Shown here piece by piece: positions 58,566 to 62,981 of a stretch of DNA of 62,981 bases. The position numbers and the translations under genes are program-made. Source of the stretch: Rubrivivax sp. (lineage in GTDB: Bacteria > Pseudomonadota > Gammaproteobacteria > Burkholderiales > Burkholderiaceae_C); assembly GCA_020852865.1 (NCBI GenBank), contig JADYZZ010000004.1, positions 1 to 62,981 on the forward strand, written 5' to 3'. How positions within the stretch are numbered: position 1 is the stretch's first letter; each line of letters starts with the position of its first letter. The notes below the pieces were generated by a model. The model was not told the DNA's origin. It searched no databases and saw nothing but the letters and a program-made list of their open reading frames with translations.

Positions 58566-58579
58566 TTGATATGAATCAA
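58566..58579. promoter_or_regulatory. FNR/Anr-type box
   Basis: TTGAT-ATGA-ATCAA, an exact match to the symmetrical FNR/Anr consensus TTGATNNNNATCAA. It is about 200 bp upstream of priA and 145 bp downstream of hemE. It is symmetrical, so direction cannot be told. Confidence 0.55.
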
Positions 58580-58721
58580 TGACTTAGCGCTGCCGCCCGC
58601 CGGCGTGCCGCGGCAATACCCGGGCTGATCGTGCGTTCGTCCCGCAACTACTTTGTTGGGGATAAGTCAAGCCCTGAGCGCTCACTTACCCGCTTGCGTC
58701 GGCTTGGTCGCGACCTCGTGC

Positions 58722-59810
58722 TCAGGTCGCCCTTCGCAGTGCGCGCGAGTGCGCATGAACGGCCTCGACGAGTGCCGTCACATGCTCGGGCGGCGTGTGC
58801 TGGTTGATGCCGTGCCCGAGGTTGAAGACGTGGCCGCCCCAGCGGCCGTCGGCGCGTCGTGGCGAGCCGAAGCCGTCGAGCACGGCACGCGCCTGGGCAG
58901 CCACGACCGTCGGCGGCGCGAACAGCACGGCCGGGTCGAGGTTGCCCTGCAGCGCGACGCGGTCGTCGACGCGCTGGCGCGCCCGGCCCAGGTTGGCGGT
59001 CCAGTCCAGGCCGACGACGTCGGCGCCGCAGGCGGCGATCTCCTCGAGCCAGGGCGCGCCGCCCTTGGTGAAGACGATGCAGGGCACGCGCTCGCCCTCG
59101 TGCTCGCGCATGAGCGCATGCACGACGCGGCGCGTGTATTCGAGGCTGAACCGCTGGAACGCGCCGTCGGCGAGCACGCCACCCCAGGAGTCGAACAGCA
59201 TCACGGCCTGTGCGCCGGCGGCGATCTGTGCGTTGAGGTAAGCCGCCACCGCCTGCGCGTTGACTTCGAGGATGCGGTGCATCAGGTCGGGCCGCGCGTA
59301 CAGCATGCTCTTGACGAGGCGGTAGTCGTCGCTGCCGGCGCCCTCGACCATGTAGCAGGCGAGCGTCCACGGGCTGCCGGCGAAGCCGATGAGCGGCACG
59401 CTGTCGGCGAGCGCGCGGCGGATCGAGCGCACCGCGTCGAACACATAACGCAGCCGCTCGAGATCGGGCACGCGCAGCGCCGCCACTGCCGCCTCGTCGC
59501 GCAGCGGGCTGGCAAAGCGCGGGCCCTCGCCGGCGGCGAAGGTGAGGCCCAGACCCATCGCGTCGGGCACGGTGAGGATGTCGGAGAACAGGATCGCCGC
59601 GTCGAGCGCATAGCGCGCGAGCGGCTGCAGCGTCACCTCGGTGGCGTAGTCCGGGTTCGTCGCCAGGCCCATGAAGCTGCCGGCGCGGGCGCGCGTGGCG
59701 TTGTACTCGGGCAGGTAGCGGCCGGCCTGGCGCATCAACCACAGCGGGGTGTAGTCGGTGGGCTCGCGCAGGCAGGCGCGCAGGAAGGTGTCGTTGCGCG
59801 GACGTGGCAT
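58722..59810 (-). CDS. hemE: Uroporphyrinogen decarboxylase
   Basis: This 362-residue enzyme converts uroporphyrinogen III to coproporphyrinogen III in haem synthesis. Signature [15 protein letters not shown] with the catalytic Arg pair is at the N-terminus. [39 protein letters not shown] and [18 protein letters not shown] are all present. The start MPRPRND at 59810 agrees with the family. It diverges from lemA. Confidence 0.97.
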   Translation of the reverse strand: MPRPRNDTFLRACLREPTDYTPLWLMRQAGRYLPEYNATRARAGSFMGLATNPDYATEVTLQPLARYALDAAILFSDILTVPDAMGLGLTFAAGEGPRFASPLRDEAAVAALRVPDLERLRYVFDAVRSIRRALADSVPLIGFAGSPWTLACYMVEGAGSDDYRLVKSMLYARPDLMHRILEVNAQAVAAYLNAQIAAGAQAVMLFDSWGGVLADGAFQRFSLEYTRRVVHALMREHEGERVPCIVFTKGGAPWLEEIAACGADVVGLDWTANLGRARQRVDDRVALQGNLDPAVLFAPPTVVAAQARAVLDGFGSPRRADGRWGGHVFNLGHGINQHTPPEHVTALVEAVHAHSRALRRAT

Positions 59811-59957
59811 GGCGGCATTATCGTGGGCGGTGTGCCTGCGCGGCCGCACCGGCCGCAGCCCGGGGGCACTTGAAGCGCTGGCGCTGCGCCGCATCTGCTG
59901 CGCAGTTCACCGTCGCGCGCCGGCGTCGGCGCGGGTTGCGTGTTGGGAGGAAATCCG

Positions 59958-60581
59958 ATGTCGATCGCCCGCCGTCTCGTCCTTGCCCTGGCTCTTGCCG
60001 CCACCTTCGCGCTGGGCGGCTGCGGCTACAACGAGTTCCAGCGCCTGGACGAGCAGACCAAGGCGGCCTGGAGCGAGGTGCTCAACCAGTACCAGCGGCG
60101 CGCCGATCTGGTGCCCAACCTCGTGGCCACCGTCAAGGGCGAGGCCGGCTTCGAGCAGGAGACGCTCACCAGGGTGGTCGAGGCGCGCGCCCGCGCCACC
60201 GGCATCCAGGCGACGCCCGAGCTGCTCGCCAACCCCGAGGCCTTCGCCCGCTTCCAGCAGGCGCAGGGCGAGCTCTCGGGTGCGCTGGCGCGGCTGCTCG
60301 TCGTCGCCGAGAACTATCCCAGCCTCCAGGCCAACCAGGGCTTCCAGGATCTGCGCGTGCAGCTCGAAGGCACCGAGAACCGCATCACGGTCGCGCGCAA
60401 CCGCTACATCAAGGCGGTGCAGGAGTACAACGTGCTTGTGCGCCAGTTCCCGAGCAACCTGACGGCGATGGCCTTCCGCTACGACGTCAAGCCCTCCTTC
60501 ACGGTGCGCGACGAGACGCAGCTGGCCACGCCGCCGACGGTCGACTTCGGCAAGGCGCCGGCCCCGGCGGCGTCGCGCTAG
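59958..60581 (+). CDS. lemA: LemA family lipoprotein
   Basis: This 207-residue protein begins MSIARRLVL with GGGAGG 7 nt upstream and has a lipobox LGGCG. The LemA helical domain is shown by AAWSEVLNQYQRRADLVPNLVATVKG, LARLLVVAENYPSLQAN and ENRITVARNRYIKAVQEYN. Function is unknown in detail; LemA proteins are very often co-encoded with TPM-domain proteins as here. Confidence 0.93.
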   Translation: MSIARRLVLALALAATFALGGCGYNEFQRLDEQTKAAWSEVLNQYQRRADLVPNLVATVKGEAGFEQETLTRVVEARARATGIQATPELLANPEAFARFQQAQGELSGALARLLVVAENYPSLQANQGFQDLRVQLEGTENRITVARNRYIKAVQEYNVLVRQFPSNLTAMAFRYDVKPSFTVRDETQLATPPTVDFGKAPAPAASR

Positions 60582-60591
60582 CGAGCGCGCG

Positions 60592-61512
60592 ATGCGCGCC
60601 ATGCGCCGGCCGCTGCACGTCGGGCTCGCTCTGCTCGCGGCGCTGTGGTTCGCGCTGGGCGCCCTTGCGGCGCCCGCGGCGCGCGCGCAGGAGCTGCAGC
60701 CGGTGCCCGCGCTCGACGCGCGCGTCATCGACCGCACCGGCACGCTGAGTGCGGCCGCGCGCGACGCGCTCGAAGCCAAGCTCGCCGCCTTCGAGGCGCG
60801 CTCGGGGCCGCAGATCGTGGTGCTGCTGGTGGCGACGACGCAGCCCGAGGACATCGCCGCCTACGCGCAGCGCGTGGCCGATGCGTGGAAGATCGGCCGG
60901 CGCGACGTGGGCGACGGCCTGCTGCTCGTGCTGGCGCGCGACGATCGCCGCGTGCGCATCGAGGTGGCCAAGGCGCTGGAGGGCGCCGTTCCCGACCTCG
61001 CGGCGCGCCAGATTATCGATCGCGCGCTCGTGCCGGCCCTGCGCGCCGGCGACTACGCCGGCGGGATCGACGCCGCGCTCGACGCGCTCACCGCGCGTAT
61101 CCAGGGCGAAGGACTGCCTGCGCCCGACGCGCGCCCGCCAGCGCGGCACGGGTTGCAGCTCGACGAGATCGGGATCTTCCTGTTCGTCCTCGTCCCCATC
61201 GTCGGCGCCGTGCTGACCGGGCTGTTCGGCCGCAGGCTCGGCGCCGTGCTCACGGCCGGTGCCGCCGGCGGCCTGGGCTGGTGGTTCACCGCGAGCGTGC
61301 TGGCCGCTGCCGGTGCCGCGCTCGTTGCCCTGGTGCTGGTCGGGTTCTTGGGCGTCGGCGCCGCGGCGCGCCGCGGCAGCCTGCCGCGCGGCTGGGGCGG
61401 CGGGAGCCCGGGCGGGGGCGGGGGGGGCGGCGGCTTCGGCTCGGGTGGCGGCGGTTTCAGCTCGGGCGGCGGCGGCGACTTCGGCGGCGGCGGCGCCTCG
61501 GGCAGATGGTGA
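60592..61512 (+). CDS. TPM domain (YgcG family) membrane protein
   Basis: This 306-residue protein has a signal peptide ending ARAQE, a periplasmic TPM domain (RVIDRTGTLSAAARDALEAKL, SGPQIVVLLV, DVGDGLLLVLARDDRRVRIEV), two membrane segments and a Gly/Ser-rich tail. TPM proteins may act in photosystem repair or envelope stress in other organisms; here the role is unknown. It follows lemA by 10 bp. Confidence 0.9.
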   Translation: MRAMRRPLHVGLALLAALWFALGALAAPAARAQELQPVPALDARVIDRTGTLSAAARDALEAKLAAFEARSGPQIVVLLVATTQPEDIAAYAQRVADAWKIGRRDVGDGLLLVLARDDRRVRIEVAKALEGAVPDLAARQIIDRALVPALRAGDYAGGIDAALDALTARIQGEGLPAPDARPPARHGLQLDEIGIFLFVLVPIVGAVLTGLFGRRLGAVLTAGAAGGLGWWFTASVLAAAGAALVALVLVGFLGVGAAARRGSLPRGWGGGSPGGGGGGGGFGSGGGGFSSGGGGDFGGGGASGRW

Positions 61513-62036
61513 GTTCAGAGGCGCAGATGGGCAGGCTCGCGCGCATCCTCAGGCACCGCTGGCACGACGAGACCGATGCCGCCCGCGCGCTCGACGCCCC
61601 CGCGCTGGCGCGGCTGACCGAGCGCGTCGCGGCCAGCGAGAGGCATCACAGCGGCGAGATCCGCATCTGCGTCGAGGCCGGGCTCCCGCTGGCCTACCTT
61701 TGGCGGCACGCCCGTGCACGCGAGCGTGCGATCGCGCTGTTCGGCGAGCTGCGTGTGTGGGACACCGAGCACGACAACGGCGTGCTGATCTACCTGCTGC
61801 TGGCCGAGCGCGCGATCGAGATCGTCGCCGACCGCGGGCTGCAGCGGCACGTGGCGGCGGCGCAATGGCGCGGCCTCGCCGACGCGCTGGCAACCGCCTT
61901 GCGTGCCGGCCGCTTCGAGCAGGGACTGGCCGAGGCGGTGGCGGGCGTCGACGCGCTGCTCGTGCGCCACTTCCCGCTCGCGGCGGGCGCGCCCAATCCG
62001 AACGAACTGCCCGACCGGCCGGTGCAGCGGCGCTGA
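61506..62036 (+). CDS. Second TPM domain protein
   Basis: This 176-residue soluble TPM relative lacks a leader. It carries HHSGEIRICVEAG, RERAIALFGELRVWDTEHDNGVLIYLLLAERAIEIVADRGL and QGLAEAVAGVDALL. Its ATG overlaps the upstream gene by 7 nt, so lemA and both TPM genes form one unit. A second ATG at 61527 is possible. Confidence 0.88.
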   Translation: MVSSEAQMGRLARILRHRWHDETDAARALDAPALARLTERVAASERHHSGEIRICVEAGLPLAYLWRHARARERAIALFGELRVWDTEHDNGVLIYLLLAERAIEIVADRGLQRHVAAAQWRGLADALATALRAGRFEQGLAEAVAGVDALLVRHFPLAAGAPNPNELPDRPVQRR

Positions 62037-62051
62037 CCGCGCGGCGCGCCG

Positions 62052-62468
62052 CTACTTCTTGCGCAGCTTCTGGATCGCCGCGATCTGCGCGGCCATCGCC
62101 GCGAACTCGCTCTGCGCCTTGGCCAGGTCGATGTCGCTCTTGGCGTTGCGCATCGCCTCCTCGGCCAGCCTCTTGGCCTCGCTGGCCTTGGCCTCGTCGA
62201 GGTCGCGGCCGCGGATCGCGGTGTCGGCGAGCACCGTCACGCAGTCGGGCTGAACCTCGAGGATGCCGCCGGCGACGAAGACGAACTCCTCCTCGCCGCT
62301 GTCGGCGCGCTCGATGCGCACGGCGCCCGGCTTGATGCGCGTGATGAGCGGCGTGTGGCGCGGCAGGATGCCGAGCTCGCCGCTCTCGCCGGGCAGGGCG
62401 ACGAACCGGGCCTCGCCGCTGAAGATGTTCTCCTCGGCGCTGACCACGTCGACGTGGATGGTGGCCAT
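62052..62468 (-). CDS. atpC: ATP synthase epsilon subunit
   Basis: This 138-residue subunit has the N-terminal beta-barrel ([29 protein letters not shown]) and two C-terminal helices rich in Ala and Lys. It regulates F1 and couples rotation. It is the last gene of the atp operon, 18 bp after atpD. Confidence 0.97.
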   Translation of the reverse strand: MATIHVDVVSAEENIFSGEARFVALPGESGELGILPRHTPLITRIKPGAVRIERADSGEEEFVFVAGGILEVQPDCVTVLADTAIRGRDLDEAKASEAKRLAEEAMRNAKSDIDLAKAQSEFAAMAAQIAAIQKLRKK

Positions 62469-62486
62469 CGTGGCTCCTGAATGCGG

Positions 62487-62981
<495 letters not shown>

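Larger units (their letters stand above)
58371..58721. other. AT-richer priA-hemE gap: DnaA box and FNR-type box
   Basis: This 351-bp gap between the priA start and hemE end is noticeably less GC-rich than the rest. It holds a perfect DnaA-type 9-mer TGTGGATAA at 58469-58477 and a perfect FNR/Anr-type site at 58566-58579. No gene is recognised within it. It must carry the priA promoter. Confidence 0.5.

Overview
The window comes from a high-GC betaproteobacterium, most likely order Burkholderiales in the Rubrivivax/Leptothrix/Comamonadaceae neighbourhood. The basis is conserved linkage and lineage-typical genes, with no search run: glnK-amtB next to gshA-kup, priA-hemE next to the end of the ATP synthase operon, a DUF3567 gene, a PhaM-type granule protein, a split MetH and a glcDEF operon. 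Base composition is strongly GC-rich, so most alternative frames are open. Genes were chosen by family recognition, ribosome sites and tight gene junctions, not by length.

Layout. 0.5-7.3 kb: one 2261-residue multidomain protein with two alpha/beta-hydrolase domains, a CHAT protease domain, a helical region, a beta-rich domain and a C-terminal TIR domain. It is divergent from an exported DUF1800/DUF1501 pair (7.5-10.3 kb). 10.5-16.1 kb: rlpA, then a tight operon of a ThDP enzyme, a BASS transporter, an epimerase and an SDR. 16.3-22.0 kb (minus strand): a complete hydroxylamine-oxidation cluster in the order haoA-haoB-cycA-cycB, as in Nitrosomonas, ending at a MocR-type PLP-dependent regulator. 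22.4-31.5 kb: SbmA/BacA-like ABC transporter, PLP-dependent transsulfuration enzyme, tRNA-Arg(CCG), cytochrome c5, NTF2-like protein, a CsgG-like lipoprotein plus caspase pair, glpK. 31.8-41.5 kb: EamA transporter, an orphan polymorphic-toxin-like domain, glcD-glcE-methyltransferase-glcF, phaM, TraB/GumN, fumarylacetoacetate hydrolase family. 41.6-52.2 kb: DUF3108, DUF3567, a twin-AAA ATPase, the metH N-terminal half, a secreted beta-propeller and creatininase pair, kup, gshA. 52.3-62.98 kb: amtB, glnK, a torF porin remnant, yifB/comM, priA, hemE, lemA and two TPM proteins, atpC, atpD (partial).

Main points of interest. (1) A full hao cluster with all eight haem motifs and the P460 cross-link tyrosine, in a genome that otherwise looks like a Burkholderiales heterotroph; no amo gene is in the window. 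(2) The MocR regulator next to it shares a TGGCACCA-type motif between its own promoter and the haoA promoter, so it may regulate hao; because PLP reacts readily with hydroxylamine, direct sensing is possible. (3) The hydrolase-hydrolase-CHAT-TIR fusion looks like a single-gene conflict/defence effector. (4) A family of imperfect palindromes recurs at gene ends at five places, one of them expanded and MITE-like and one supplying the haoB start region. (5) A textbook NtrC/sigma54 promoter drives what remains of torF plus glnK-amtB. (6) A perfect FNR/Anr-type box and a perfect DnaA box lie in the AT-richer priA-hemE gap.
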